Source: an uncultured Flavobacteriaceae bacterium (GTDB taxonomy: Bacteria > Bacteroidota > Bacteroidia > Flavobacteriales > Flavobacteriaceae). From it: 64,000 nucleotides of DNA. Location of the stretch: positions 1 to 64,000 of the forward strand of contig CANLXN010000013.1 of assembly GCA_947495135.1 (NCBI GenBank), read 5' to 3'. This document shows positions 10,999 to 19,919 of this stretch, one piece after another (position 1 is the first letter of the stretch; each line of letters opens with the position of its first letter). The notes below the pieces were generated by a model, which was not told the origin of the DNA, searched no databases, and saw nothing but the letters and a program-made list of their open reading frames with translations. The position numbers were made by a program, and so were the translations under genes.

Positions 10999-11985
10999 AT
11001 GAAAAATTTACTAAAATACCTGCTCATCCTAATGGTGGCTCAGAGCTCGGCTCAGGAGCTTAACCTACCTGTATTTACTCAGTACTTAGCAGACAACGAT
11101 TTTGTGGTATCCCCTACCTTCGCTGGAATCGGCGATAATTTCAGAATTAGAGCTAACGGACTAACCCAATGGGTTGGAATTAAAGGCGCTCCTCAGAATC
11201 AAGCGGTTTATGCAGATATTAGAATGGGAAACCGATCTGGTGTTGGAGTTTCGGCCTACAACGACAGAAACGGAAATACGCGCCAACAAGGAATGAAGTT
11301 TTCTTTTGCCCATCATTTAATTTTAGACTATAAAACAAAACAATACTTATCCTTCGGTATCTCTTATAATATCAATAGTTTCAGAATTGATATCGAAAAT
11401 TTCAATCCAACTTTTGAGAACCCCACTATCGATCCTGCTGTTACCGATGACCGAGCTATTACCAATAACAATTTCGATGTTGGAGCACTTTATAGAATTG
11501 GAAAATTTTGGTTAAGTGCCAATGCCAATAACATCTTGCCAAAAGACATAGAAACTTTTGCTGAAATTGAGCCAAATACACTTCTCAACCTTCAGTTTTA
11601 TACTGGCTATACAATTAAATCAAGTAACCATTCCGAATTCGAACCATCGGCTTATTATCAAATGTTCGCAAGTGATGGAAGGTCAAGTACTGATCTTAAC
11701 ATTAAATACCGACAATACAATAGAGATAATGATTTCTTTTGGGTGGGTGGATCTTTCCGTTTCTTAAACGATCAGGTAATGATGCCTCTAAATGTTGGCC
11801 CTATGGCTGGTTTTAAGAAAAATATATTTTATGTTTCCTATGCTTATCAAATTACCTTGAACGATTTAACAGGATATAACTCTGGTACTCATGCTGTCAC
11901 TATCGGATTCGATTTGCTACAAGGTTTAAGTGATTGTCCGTGTACAGAAGGGAAATACAATCCTGGAAATAGATTGTGGCAATAA
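10999..11985 (+). CDS. PorP/SprF-family T9SS outer-membrane protein
   Basis: The 328-residue protein has a signal peptide (cleavage near QSSA-QE, about residue 18). The family hallmark follows at once: PVFTQYLADNDFVVSPTFAG, then alternating beta-strand segments of a small outer-membrane barrel. The length is typical of PorP/SprF. It starts 42 bp after the giant adhesin, so the two are almost surely co-transcribed. SprF-like proteins are needed for secretion or attachment of the adjacent type B substrate; by position this one should serve the 3224-residue protein. The C-terminus (DCPCTEGKYNPGNRLWQ) carries a short CPC motif, possibly a disulfide. Confidence 0.92.
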   Translation: MKNLLKYLLILMVAQSSAQELNLPVFTQYLADNDFVVSPTFAGIGDNFRIRANGLTQWVGIKGAPQNQAVYADIRMGNRSGVGVSAYNDRNGNTRQQGMKFSFAHHLILDYKTKQYLSFGISYNINSFRIDIENFNPTFENPTIDPAVTDDRAITNNNFDVGALYRIGKFWLSANANNILPKDIETFAEIEPNTLLNLQFYTGYTIKSSNHSEFEPSAYYQMFASDGRSSTDLNIKYRQYNRDNDFFWVGGSFRFLNDQVMMPLNVGPMAGFKKNIFYVSYAYQITLNDLTGYNSGTHAVTIGFDLLQGLSDCPCTEGKYNPGNRLWQ

Positions 11986-12127
11986 AAGCAATTGTTTATT
12001 AAGCGCTTTTCAGAAGAAAAAACATCCAAATACGTTATTCATTAAAGGTCTAAGTTCAACCCAAATAGTGAAGTGCTGTTGACAATACGGCCTAGTTTCA
12101 TTGTTCCAACACCTATGTTTAGAACAT

Positions 12128-12161
12128 AAAAAAGCCGTAACATAGAATGAAACGGCTTTTA
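12128..12161 (-). terminator. Rho-independent terminator of the fasciclin gene
   Basis: An AAAAGCCGT / ACGGCTTTT stem with a 13-base loop lies 25 bp beyond the minus-strand stop at 12186. Read on the minus strand it ends in a run of six T. It could also stop plus-strand read-through from the adhesin operon (CTTTT on that side). Confidence 0.8.
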
Positions 12162-12185
12162 TAAATACTCTTAGGTTATTACCTA

Positions 12186-12773
12186 CTACTGAGGCATAAT
12201 TACACTGTCTAGCGCGTGGATTACTCCGTTGGACGCAGCAACATCTGCAATAACTACTGTAGATGTTCCTCCTTTGGCATCAGTTAAAATAACATTTCCA
12301 TCGTTTAAACTTAAATCAATATTATTTCCTTGAACAGTCTTCACTGTAAACTTTCCGTTATTACTGTTTATTGCTTCAATCACAGCAGCTGCCTCAAATT
12401 TTCCAGCTACAACATGGTATGTTAAAATACCAGTTAGCGTTGCTTTATTTTCCTCTTTTAACAAGGTTTCGACCGTCCCTTCTGGTAATTTTGCAAAAGC
12501 ATCATTGGTAGGTGCAAAAACAGTGAAGGGCCCTTCACCGCTTAAAGTATTTACCAAGTCGGCTGCAGTAACTGCTGCCACCAAAGTTGAAAAAGAGTCA
12601 TTACCAGCGGCTACTCCAACAATGTTAGGCACTGTTTCTACAACCTCTGCTTCTTCTACTACCTCTACTACCTCTTCCGCCACTGCATCCGTATTCTCTT
12701 TAACCTTCTCTCCGCATGAAGTGAAGAAAGCCATTGTTAGTGTTGCAATGCAAAACGTTTTTAATATTTTCAT
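12186..12773 (-). CDS. FAS1 (fasciclin) domain lipoprotein
   Basis: The 195-residue protein has a lipoprotein signal ending in the lipobox FFTSC (Cys20). An acidic Glu/Val-rich linker (~25-48) precedes one FAS1 domain (~52-193). The FAS1 hallmarks are visible: a TLVAAV-LV-L-GPFTVFAPTNDAF H1 region and the second conserved block near VIADVAASNGVIHALDSVIMP. FAS1 domains mediate adhesion between cells or to polysaccharide; lipidation implies an envelope location. It is a single gene with its own terminator. Upstream on the minus strand, TAGTTTTG at 12810-12803 matches the Bacteroidota -7 element TAnnTTTG, but no clear -33 TTG was found. Confidence 0.93.
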   Translation of the reverse strand: MKILKTFCIATLTMAFFTSCGEKVKENTDAVAEEVVEVVEEAEVVETVPNIVGVAAGNDSFSTLVAAVTAADLVNTLSGEGPFTVFAPTNDAFAKLPEGTVETLLKEENKATLTGILTYHVVAGKFEAAAVIEAINSNNGKFTVKTVQGNNIDLSLNDGNVILTDAKGGTSTVVIADVAASNGVIHALDSVIMPQ

Positions 12774-12997
12774 AATGTGGTTTTTAGTGTTATTTAATAG
12801 ATCAAAACTACGATAAATTCAGAGTTGTTTAATTTAATTAACAAAACCTTAAACAAAAATTAGTAATTCCTATTAATTATCTCTCTCTCTAGATATGGTT
12901 TACTAATTATTCACACTCTTTTTACACTTCTTTGACATATGCAGGCAAGGCTTCACCATAGCTTTACCCAATCATATAATCCATAAAATTTAATAAT

Positions 12998-13573
12998 ATG
13001 AAAATGAACAAATTCATAGTACCTCTTCTACTTGTATTAGGAACAAGTTGTAAATCCGATTTGCAACCGTCAAGAGAACTATTAGCAACAAACGAAATAC
13101 AGCCACCCGTAACAGTTTCCGAAGATAAAACGGACATCTACTCCACTTACGGTGCCGAACCCTATGAGATAAAGCTAGAAATAAGTCCGTTGGGAAATAA
13201 CTTATTTGATCTAGAGATAAATATGCTATTAAACAATGGCTCCTATTATGTATCCCCAAACTCCAAGGGTGACTTTACGGGAATGTTTACCTTACATATA
13301 GAAGAAAATGAAGAACTAGAACTAATTTCTAATTTAGTTGAAACACCAGCGTCTATCGAAGAATTCGACCCACATCCATTTGTTAACGGCTATGTGAACT
13401 GGGTGCGAGAGAATACTACATATCATCAAAAATTGCAACCCAAAACGAAAGACAAAATCATACTTAAAGGATATGTTCAATTTACTATTGAGCCTAGATG
13501 TACTTTAGAAAAGATCCCATTTATTATAAAATACTACAAAGGAGAAATGAGAATAGAAATCGACAAGTGTTAA
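12998..13573 (+). CDS. Lipoprotein of unknown function
   Basis: The 191-residue protein has a lipoprotein signal with lipobox LGTSC (Cys18). ATG codons at 12998 and 13004 are both possible starts. The mature part is acidic with mixed beta character (EIKLEISPLGNNLFDLEINMLLNNGSYYVSP) and ends with a single Cys pair region (PRCTLEKIPF ... EIDKC) that could form a disulfide. I do not recognise a family. It lies 50 bp before the serine-hydrolase lipoprotein in the same direction and may be co-transcribed with it. Confidence 0.75.
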   Translation: MKMNKFIVPLLLVLGTSCKSDLQPSRELLATNEIQPPVTVSEDKTDIYSTYGAEPYEIKLEISPLGNNLFDLEINMLLNNGSYYVSPNSKGDFTGMFTLHIEENEELELISNLVETPASIEEFDPHPFVNGYVNWVRENTTYHQKLQPKTKDKIILKGYVQFTIEPRCTLEKIPFIIKYYKGEMRIEIDKC

Positions 13574-13623
13574 CTCATTCTAATCTAGATATCAATCAAG
13601 AACCGTAAACACGCACAATACCT

Positions 13624-15114
13624 ATGACATCATTCAAAACTGTACAATCATCATTTCTATTAATAGCTCTAATATGTTATCAAGTAGTCTTTTTCTCTTG
13701 TAAGCAAACAGAATCTAAGGTTTTACCAGACCATACAAAATTGCAAGCGATTGACTCCCTAATTTCTGCTTACAGCGATTACGCTGGATTTAATGGCTCT
13801 GTTCTAATCGCTCATGAAGGTGAGGTTATATACAAAAAAGGTTTTGGCTTGGCTCACATGGAATGGGATATACCTAATGATACCAATACAAAATTTAGAA
13901 TAGCGTCCATAACCAAACCATTTACGGCCATTTTAATTATGCAGTTGGTTGCGGAAAAAAAGTTGGATCTAAATAAACCTATTACTACGTATTTGCCAAA
14001 TTACCCTAAAACCACTGGAGATCGTATTACGATACATCAACTCCTTACCCACACCTCAGGGATTGTAAGAGATTACGAATCTGCGGAAAAAACAAATCAA
14101 TACCCAGATCGCCAACGTCCCGAAATATTAATTAAAGACTTTTGGGATCTTCCGCTCGAATTTGAACCAGGCGAACGCTTTGCATACAGCAATTCCGGTT
14201 ACCTCATCTTGGGAAGTATTATTGAAGAAGTAACTGGCACATCTTATGAAGAGCTCTTAAAAGAGAAGATTTCATCACCACTTGAAATGAAAAATACTGG
14301 GGTAGATAAACATAGGCCCATAACAAAGAATCGTGCCGAAGGATACTTTAAAGGCTTTGGAGAATACTATAACTCGGATTATAACGACCTTTCTTCCATT
14401 ACAGCAGTAGGAAATATACATTCTACCGTAGAAGATTTATTTTTGCTAGACCAAGCTTTATACGGCGAACAACTTCTACAAAATAAATACATTGATCTCA
14501 TGTTTAGCAAACACATTGCAGATCCAGACTACGGTGGTCACTATGGGTATGGTTGGGAAATTAAAGAAAAGCCCATTGGTAATGGTACTGCAACAGTTAA
14601 AACCATTGGCCACAGCGGATCGCTGAATGGGTTTTGCGCCCTCTTTACTCGAATACCCACAAGTAATTCAACCATCATACTATTGAATAACACACGTCGC
14701 GCATACCTTAATTCGATTACGACAGCAGTGACAGGAATTCTGAATGATCAGCCGTACGATTTCCCAAAAAAACCATTAGCTAAATTTATGACACAGGTCA
14801 TTGAAAAAGATGGCATCGAAGAAGGAATTTCGTTTTATAAGCACCATAAAGACCATGCAGACTACTACGTTTCTGAAACAGAATTAATTGTGGCGGGATA
14901 TCGATTCTTGCACGCTGGAAACGCAGAAGATGCCGCTGCTGTTTTTAGATTGAGTATTGAAATCTTTCCCGACAGAGATAATCCATACGACAGTTACGCG
15001 GAAGCACTAATGACTCTAGAAAAAAATGACGAAGCAATTAAAAACTATAAAAAATCACTGGAACTAAATCCAAATAATAACAATGCCAAAAAAATGTTGA
15101 TGAAATTAGAATAG
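13624..15114 (+). CDS. Serine beta-lactamase-like hydrolase (S12/PF00144 family) with C-terminal TPR, lipoprotein
   Basis: The 496-residue protein has a lipoprotein signal ending VFFSC (Cys26). The beta-lactamase/DD-peptidase fold spans ~45-365 with its three active-site motifs: SITK at 95-98 (nucleophile Ser95, Lys98), YSN at 188-190 and HSG at 330-332. Residues ~418-496 form at least two TPR units (YAEALMTLEKNDEAIKNYKKSLELNPNN). The family includes esterases, D-aminopeptidases and PBP4-like proteins, so the substrate cannot be read from sequence. It is probably periplasmic and membrane-anchored. It faces the minus-strand regulator gene across a 70-bp convergent gap. Confidence 0.9.
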   Translation: MTSFKTVQSSFLLIALICYQVVFFSCKQTESKVLPDHTKLQAIDSLISAYSDYAGFNGSVLIAHEGEVIYKKGFGLAHMEWDIPNDTNTKFRIASITKPFTAILIMQLVAEKKLDLNKPITTYLPNYPKTTGDRITIHQLLTHTSGIVRDYESAEKTNQYPDRQRPEILIKDFWDLPLEFEPGERFAYSNSGYLILGSIIEEVTGTSYEELLKEKISSPLEMKNTGVDKHRPITKNRAEGYFKGFGEYYNSDYNDLSSITAVGNIHSTVEDLFLLDQALYGEQLLQNKYIDLMFSKHIADPDYGGHYGYGWEIKEKPIGNGTATVKTIGHSGSLNGFCALFTRIPTSNSTIILLNNTRRAYLNSITTAVTGILNDQPYDFPKKPLAKFMTQVIEKDGIEEGISFYKHHKDHADYYVSETELIVAGYRFLHAGNAEDAAAVFRLSIEIFPDRDNPYDSYAEALMTLEKNDEAIKNYKKSLELNPNNNNAKKMLMKLE

Positions 15115-15122
15115 TAATGGAC

Positions 15123-15149
15123 AGTGAGTGGTAAAATCTACTGCTCACT
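15123..15149. terminator. Possible bidirectional hairpin between convergent genes
   Basis: AGTGAG...CTCACT arms extend inward with G-U pairs and GTA/TAC to an ~11-bp stem around a 5-base loop. It lies between the stops at 15114 (plus) and 15185 (minus). There is no proper T-tract on either side, so intrinsic termination is only a possibility. Confidence 0.35.
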
Positions 15150-15184
15150 TTCAGAACAAACCAAGTCAATGATCGAAATTTATC

Positions 15185-16045
15185 TTACATATCCAGCTTA
15201 TACCCTACTCCGTGAACGTTCGTGATCTGAATTGATTGGTCTTCCTGTAACTTTTTCCGAAGCTTAGAAATATAGGTATCCAAACTTCTCCCAACCACAA
15301 CTCCATTATCTTCCCATACTTTTTTGGTGAGCTCTTCTCGTGTTACGATCTGATTGGGACTAGCAACAAGAATAGCGAGCAATTCACATTCCTTTTGAGT
15401 GAGACTTATTTCTTTGGCTGCTTTTACTAGTTTGTGCTGTTCTGGATAAAAGCTAAAACTTCCCAAGCTTGTTCCTGTGTCGTCGATTTCATCATTATTT
15501 CGAGTTATAAATCTACTATAGAAAACGAATATGAGAAACGACAGTACCAAAAATACAAGTACATAAAACAAAAATTGATTCCCAGAAAGACTTGGATTCA
15601 GTTTTATAAATGATACTTGAATATAATAACAACCATATGGCAATACCCTGCTAGAACAGGGCACCAAATTGTTTGTCGTTTCTTGTTTCATTTCATAACT
15701 GTATGCCACTTCTCCGTCTACACACTGGAACACTTCCACGAGATAGCTTTTAGGTAGGTTGGCCTTCGAGAATACATCGGTAATAGTAGTGGTCAACTTT
15801 CCCGGAGCAAACAATAAAGAGCTCTCAAAAGACAATTTATAGGTGTTATTTGGTAACTCAACCACGGGTAACACTAAAGAAGTAGAATCTTCATTAGCGA
15901 GTAGCAACTCATTTCCAACCTCCCGTAAAGCTACTTTTACAGCGCTTGGAGCATCAACCTTTGGTTTTTTTTGGCTGCAGGCTGCGAATAGCAATGCGAG
16001 TAACAATTGGAACGCAATCGTGGTAGGAATCACTTTTCTCTTCAT
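15185..16045 (-). CDS. Membrane-spanning one-component regulator with C-terminal OmpR-type winged helix
   Basis: From the ATG at 16045 the protein has 286 residues (a longer GTG start at 16093 is possible but would bury the signal). It begins with a signal peptide with a lipobox-like end (LLFAAC), then a ~130-residue periplasmic region, one transmembrane helix (about residues 156-179), a short linker and an OmpR/PhoB-type winged-helix DNA-binding domain (about 190-286: SLTQKECELLAIL, VGRSLDTYISKLRKKL, VHGVGYKL). So the sensor is outside and the DNA-binding domain is C-terminal and cytoplasmic, the reverse of the ToxR/CadC order. No receiver domain or kinase is adjacent. Its targets are unknown. 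Confidence 0.88.
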   Translation of the reverse strand: MKRKVIPTTIAFQLLLALLFAACSQKKPKVDAPSAVKVALREVGNELLLANEDSTSLVLPVVELPNNTYKLSFESSLLFAPGKLTTTITDVFSKANLPKSYLVEVFQCVDGEVAYSYEMKQETTNNLVPCSSRVLPYGCYYIQVSFIKLNPSLSGNQFLFYVLVFLVLSFLIFVFYSRFITRNNDEIDDTGTSLGSFSFYPEQHKLVKAAKEISLTQKECELLAILVASPNQIVTREELTKKVWEDNGVVVGRSLDTYISKLRKKLQEDQSIQITNVHGVGYKLDM

Positions 16046-16468
16046 ATACTGCAAAGAACTGGCAATTTGCCGACTTTTAATAACAGTTGACACTTCTTTT
16101 ACATTCTTTTCACATTTTAGCCGTAAGTGCCTCTAGAGGTAATGGCAATACTTCGTAGCTATATGAAATGTACAACGAGTATTTGGCGGCTTTTATAAAA
16201 TTCGGTGTTATTGTTAATCGAAGCTTTCAGAAAAACACCAAAACACAGCCTTCATTGAAGTCTTCTCATCAATTATAAAACACTACAGCGGGCATAGGAA
16301 GAAAGACGAATAGCAACTGGAGAAGCAGATCCTTATTACCATCGAAGTTTGGCACCATTATTTCCACTCCTCACCCCTTTCCCCATATTGATCTTTGTCC
16401 CTATAAAATACTCGAAATCTGTTTTTGGAATAAAGAAGAAATATAGTCGATTCACTATCATAAATAAA
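16046..16468. other. Intergenic region without a convincing gene
   Basis: About 420 bp lie between the regulator start (16045) and the patatin stop (16469), both on the minus strand. It must hold the regulator's promoter. Frames that are open here on the plus strand have no start context or recognisable product. I see no RNA gene, strong hairpin or repeat. Confidence 0.6.
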
Positions 16469-18136
16469 TTACACCCATCGCTTCGGATTTTCATTAAATC
16501 CCTCCCAGTCTTTTCGCAACGAAGCCTCTAATTGGTCTAGACTATTAGAAGTAATACCTTTGTTCTTAAGTTCAAGTACATAGCTCAGTAAATTATAGCA
16601 TGTAGTAAATTGTCCACAGGCAATAAGGGCATCCATTCTTTCTACTTCGACATCTTTTTGATCCCACCATAATGCAGTTGGAGCTTGGGAAGCTACAAGA
16701 GCAATTTCTTCTAGTGAGTTACTTGGTTTTGGAACTATATCCTTATGGAATTTAAATAAGCCATAGGCTGTTTCTTGCCCGTTTAGTTGATATACCGTAG
16801 AAGTAATTCGTTTATTATCTAAAGAGTCGTTCAAATACATCACATCGTAATTGAGACGTCTAATCTGTTTTAAAAATACATCATTGATCATTTTCATTCC
16901 TGAAGTTAATCTATTGGTAAGTAGTTGTTTTACCAAGCCAACTTCTAGTGTTTCGAACAATAAGATGTCATCCATTAAAGCCTCTGGAACGTTTTTCTTA
17001 AATAGTTTCTTAACCCAAGAAACACTTGTTCTTTTAAAACCAGACAACAGAGCGCCAATCCATGTTAGCAATCCTCCAACTCCAATAAGTAAACCGCTTA
17101 TAACCAAGGCAAGTTGAGAAAACCTTTGAGGGATGATTTTCGAAATAGTTAAGACTAAACAAATAATCCCTAGGACCAATAGAATCCAATAAATAGGCCG
17201 AACGCTCGCCAGCTTTAGAACAGAACTAAGTACTCGCTTAATGGATGTTTTCTTATTTATTTCTTCTACATCTCTTTCCCATGGCGTCATTTTATAGCTG
17301 GCCACATCATTAACAATCAATAAATTAAATTCGTCTTTAACTCCCACTCGCCTGCTTATGTTCAATATACTTTCGATACCTTGGTTGTCTGTAATACCTC
17401 CATCCATTATACCAACTCCCTTGGCATATTTCTCTTGCTGCTTTAGTTTTTTATATAAATCATCTTCCCTATTACTTAAATAATCATCTGGAAATAGCAG
17501 CGGTTCAAAACCAATGGGGAAGCAGGATGAAGAAGCCACCATATCACCCAAAGGGATTTTGTACTTTAATTGGTCCAATAATTCCGAGCTTTTCAACGGG
17601 TTATTTCCGAAAACCCCTCCATTCTGAAACCGAAAGGGAAGCCCAAAACTAAAGTCGGTCGCATTAAAACACACATTTTTTAATCGGGAATGTGGTGTTT
17701 TTTCAAAAACATCAAAATTTCCCTTGAATAGTTCCATTTCAGCATACGTCAAAGCAAAAGCATTGATCAAACTTCTGTTTTTATGAATACCACTTAGCCA
17801 CAGTTGATCATTTCTGAACTTACTAATTGCGCGCTCTAATAAACGATCATTGTTAGGAGTAAACTCATTGTAAAATTTGTTATAAAAATTTGAGAATTTA
17901 AAATCTTTAGACTGCGCTGCCTTAGCGTAAGCAACTCCTAAAATAGTTCCTCCACTAACAGTACTGATGGCAATCACTTCACTTAACAAGGATTTCTCTT
18001 GATACTGAACCTTATTCAAATAAGAAACCACGCCTAAAGCGAAGAAAGTGGCTCGATAACCGCCTCCACTGAAGCAAAGACCAATTCCATTAAAGGGAAC
18101 TAATTGATTTTTTTTATCTGCTTCGGTCGTTTCCAT
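16469..18136 (-). CDS. Patatin-like phospholipase with a two-helix membrane insertion
   Basis: From the ATG at 18136 (the longer frame begins with TTG at 18145) the protein has 555 residues. Patatin motifs are clear: the oxyanion loop GGGYR at 24-28, the nucleophile elbow with Ser61 (STVSGGT, where the usual first Gly of GxSxG is Thr) and the catalytic Asp245 in DGG. After the catalytic part come two hydrophobic helices (~315-333 and 341-363), then a ~190-residue C-terminal helical part. The family hydrolyses acyl esters of membrane lipids. No signal peptide is present, so the catalytic part probably acts at the cytoplasmic face of the inner membrane. A second patatin with a TM pair lies at 32084-33628. 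Confidence 0.9.
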   Translation of the reverse strand: METTEADKKNQLVPFNGIGLCFSGGGYRATFFALGVVSYLNKVQYQEKSLLSEVIAISTVSGGTILGVAYAKAAQSKDFKFSNFYNKFYNEFTPNNDRLLERAISKFRNDQLWLSGIHKNRSLINAFALTYAEMELFKGNFDVFEKTPHSRLKNVCFNATDFSFGLPFRFQNGGVFGNNPLKSSELLDQLKYKIPLGDMVASSSCFPIGFEPLLFPDDYLSNREDDLYKKLKQQEKYAKGVGIMDGGITDNQGIESILNISRRVGVKDEFNLLIVNDVASYKMTPWERDVEEINKKTSIKRVLSSVLKLASVRPIYWILLVLGIICLVLTISKIIPQRFSQLALVISGLLIGVGGLLTWIGALLSGFKRTSVSWVKKLFKKNVPEALMDDILLFETLEVGLVKQLLTNRLTSGMKMINDVFLKQIRRLNYDVMYLNDSLDNKRITSTVYQLNGQETAYGLFKFHKDIVPKPSNSLEEIALVASQAPTALWWDQKDVEVERMDALIACGQFTTCYNLLSYVLELKNKGITSNSLDQLEASLRKDWEGFNENPKRWV

Positions 18137-18342
18137 GATCGTCAATATTGAAAAAAATGTTGAATTATTAATTACGCTACCAAAGATATACGATTTTTAA
18201 TCTACTGGTATCATCTCTTGAGTAGGCATCTATTTATAGTTATTGCAAATCATTTGTCACCACTTTGGGCTTGTTCTTCACTACAAACAGGTCTTTTATC
18301 AACTTCTTTGGTAGGCAATGTATAATCCAGTAATTTCGGAAC

Positions 18343-19110
18343 ATGAGGAAGCTATTGCGCGTATTAAAATGGATTCTGGTGATTATTCCACCTGTGATTA
18401 TTTTTGTATTGGTAATTGATGACCTAGAATTTGAGGCGACTATCTTTACTTTTTTGTATTCCATCATACTATTGGTCTTGGGAACGCGATGGATAATTCG
18501 TGAATTAAAACTGGTGAACCAACTCAAAAAAGAAAAAAAGGCTACCGAATTACTTCATTTAAAGAGCCAAGTGAGCCCTCACTTTTTCTTTAATACGTTG
18601 AACAATTTGTACGGTTTAGTAGAAAAAGATTCAAAAAAAGCACAGGAATTAATCCTGAAACTCTCCGAAATGATGCGTTATAGTATCTATGAAGGTGAAA
18701 AGAGCTTTGTGCCTATTAAACAAGAAGTTACCTATTTAAAAAACTTTATTGAACTACATGAAATGCGCTATCACAAAAAAGTAGACATTTCTTTTTTAAC
18801 TGAAATTTTATCGGAAGAAACAAGGCTCATGCCATTGCTATTTATTTTATTGGTCGAAAACGCTTTCAAACATGGTGTAGAAAATCTACGAGAGAATGCT
18901 TACGTGCATATGAAACTGAAATCCACCGAGCATGAAATTTTGTTTGAGATAGAAAACAATTTTGATTTGGAGGACCAAAAAACAGAACAGGGTATCGGAC
19001 TCACAAACTTAAAACGAAGACTCGAATTAATGTATCCAAATAAACACTCGTTGGATCTAATGCAAAAAGACGATACGTATAAAGCTCAATTAATTCTTCA
19101 CATTATATGA
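18343..19110 (+). CDS. LytS/YehU-type sensor histidine kinase
   Basis: The 255-residue protein has two transmembrane helices (~8-25 and 33-52), a short coiled linker and a His_kinase (PF06580) domain with phosphoacceptor His80 in the motif SQVSPHFFFNTLNNLYGL. An HATPase follows, with N-box Asn173 (LLVENAFKHG) and G-box GIGLTNLKRRLEL (217-229). It has no separate periplasmic sensor domain, so the stimulus is probably sensed within the membrane. Its last 4 bases overlap the start of the LytTR regulator, which must be its partner. It is divergent from the patatin gene across ~200 bp. Confidence 0.93.
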   Translation: MRKLLRVLKWILVIIPPVIIFVLVIDDLEFEATIFTFLYSIILLVLGTRWIIRELKLVNQLKKEKKATELLHLKSQVSPHFFFNTLNNLYGLVEKDSKKAQELILKLSEMMRYSIYEGEKSFVPIKQEVTYLKNFIELHEMRYHKKVDISFLTEILSEETRLMPLLFILLVENAFKHGVENLRENAYVHMKLKSTEHEILFEIENNFDLEDQKTEQGIGLTNLKRRLELMYPNKHSLDLMQKDDTYKAQLILHII

Positions 19111-19805
19111 TAAGCTACTTAATTATAGACGACGAGCACATTGCCCATGATATTATAAAAGGGTATTGCGATTTATTGCCTAACCTAAAGCTAATGAAGA
19201 ACTGTTACGACGCATTGGAGGCGCTAGAATATTTAAACAGTCATAAGGTAGACCTCATTTTTCTTGATCTAAACATGCCTAAGCTCAAGGGCTTCGATTT
19301 TTTGAAAACATTGCCGGCTCCTCCCAAAGTAATTGTCACAACTGCTTATCAAGAATTTGCCTTGGAAGGATACGAACTAAATATCACAGATTATCTGCTC
19401 AAACCATTCAGTTTTGATCGATTTTTAAAGGCTATTAACAAAGTAGCTAGTGCTAGCAATCACATCAAATCGAACATTTCAGTAGAAAATAATAATGCCT
19501 CACAAAGTATTTTTCTTAGAAGTAATAAAAAGTACACCCAAATCAATATTGGTGATATTATGTATTTGGAAGCTGCCGGAAACTACACCAAAGTAATCAC
19601 TACTAAAGAAGTGATAACCGTTCGGGAAAAAGTCTCGGATCTATTGGAAACATTATCCAGTGATCATTTTTTGCAAGTTCACAAATCGTTTGCCGTTTCT
19701 ACAAAACATATCAAAACAGTAGAAGGAAACAGAATTTTAATTCAAGACCACGTTGTACCCATTGGAAAACATTACAAGCTGAACGTCAATAAATTACTTA
19801 GTTAG
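19107..19805 (+). CDS. LytTR-family response regulator
   Basis: The 232-residue protein has a receiver domain at 1-~118 with acidic pocket Asp8/Asp9, phosphoacceptor Asp54 (FLDLNMP), Thr79 and Lys99 (LLKPF). A LytTR DNA-binding domain spans ~133-230, with the usual cues IMYLEAAGNYTKV and LQVHKSFAVS. It overlaps the LytS-type kinase gene by ATGA, giving translational coupling. LytTR regulators bind imperfect direct repeats with a large groove contact; the target promoter cannot be assigned here. Confidence 0.94.
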   Translation: MISYLIIDDEHIAHDIIKGYCDLLPNLKLMKNCYDALEALEYLNSHKVDLIFLDLNMPKLKGFDFLKTLPAPPKVIVTTAYQEFALEGYELNITDYLLKPFSFDRFLKAINKVASASNHIKSNISVENNNASQSIFLRSNKKYTQINIGDIMYLEAAGNYTKVITTKEVITVREKVSDLLETLSSDHFLQVHKSFAVSTKHIKTVEGNRILIQDHVVPIGKHYKLNVNKLLS

Positions 19806-19919
19806 CACGAGTATCAGTTCATCTAGAAAGCACTAGAATCGCTTTATTTCTGTTAGTGCTAGAAGTCAACGATCTCCCATCCTTACCATACATCTTATAC
19901 CGCATGCCCATATCGAAAC

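Noticed and set aside
16349-16531. Open frame of 60 codons on the plus strand
   Set aside because: It runs antisense into the patatin gene, has no start context and no recognisable composition.
19829-19860. AGCACTA/TAGTGCT inverted repeat as terminator between convergent genes
   Set aside because: Long 18-base loop and no T-tract on either strand; kept only as a remark in the DUF5916 entry.
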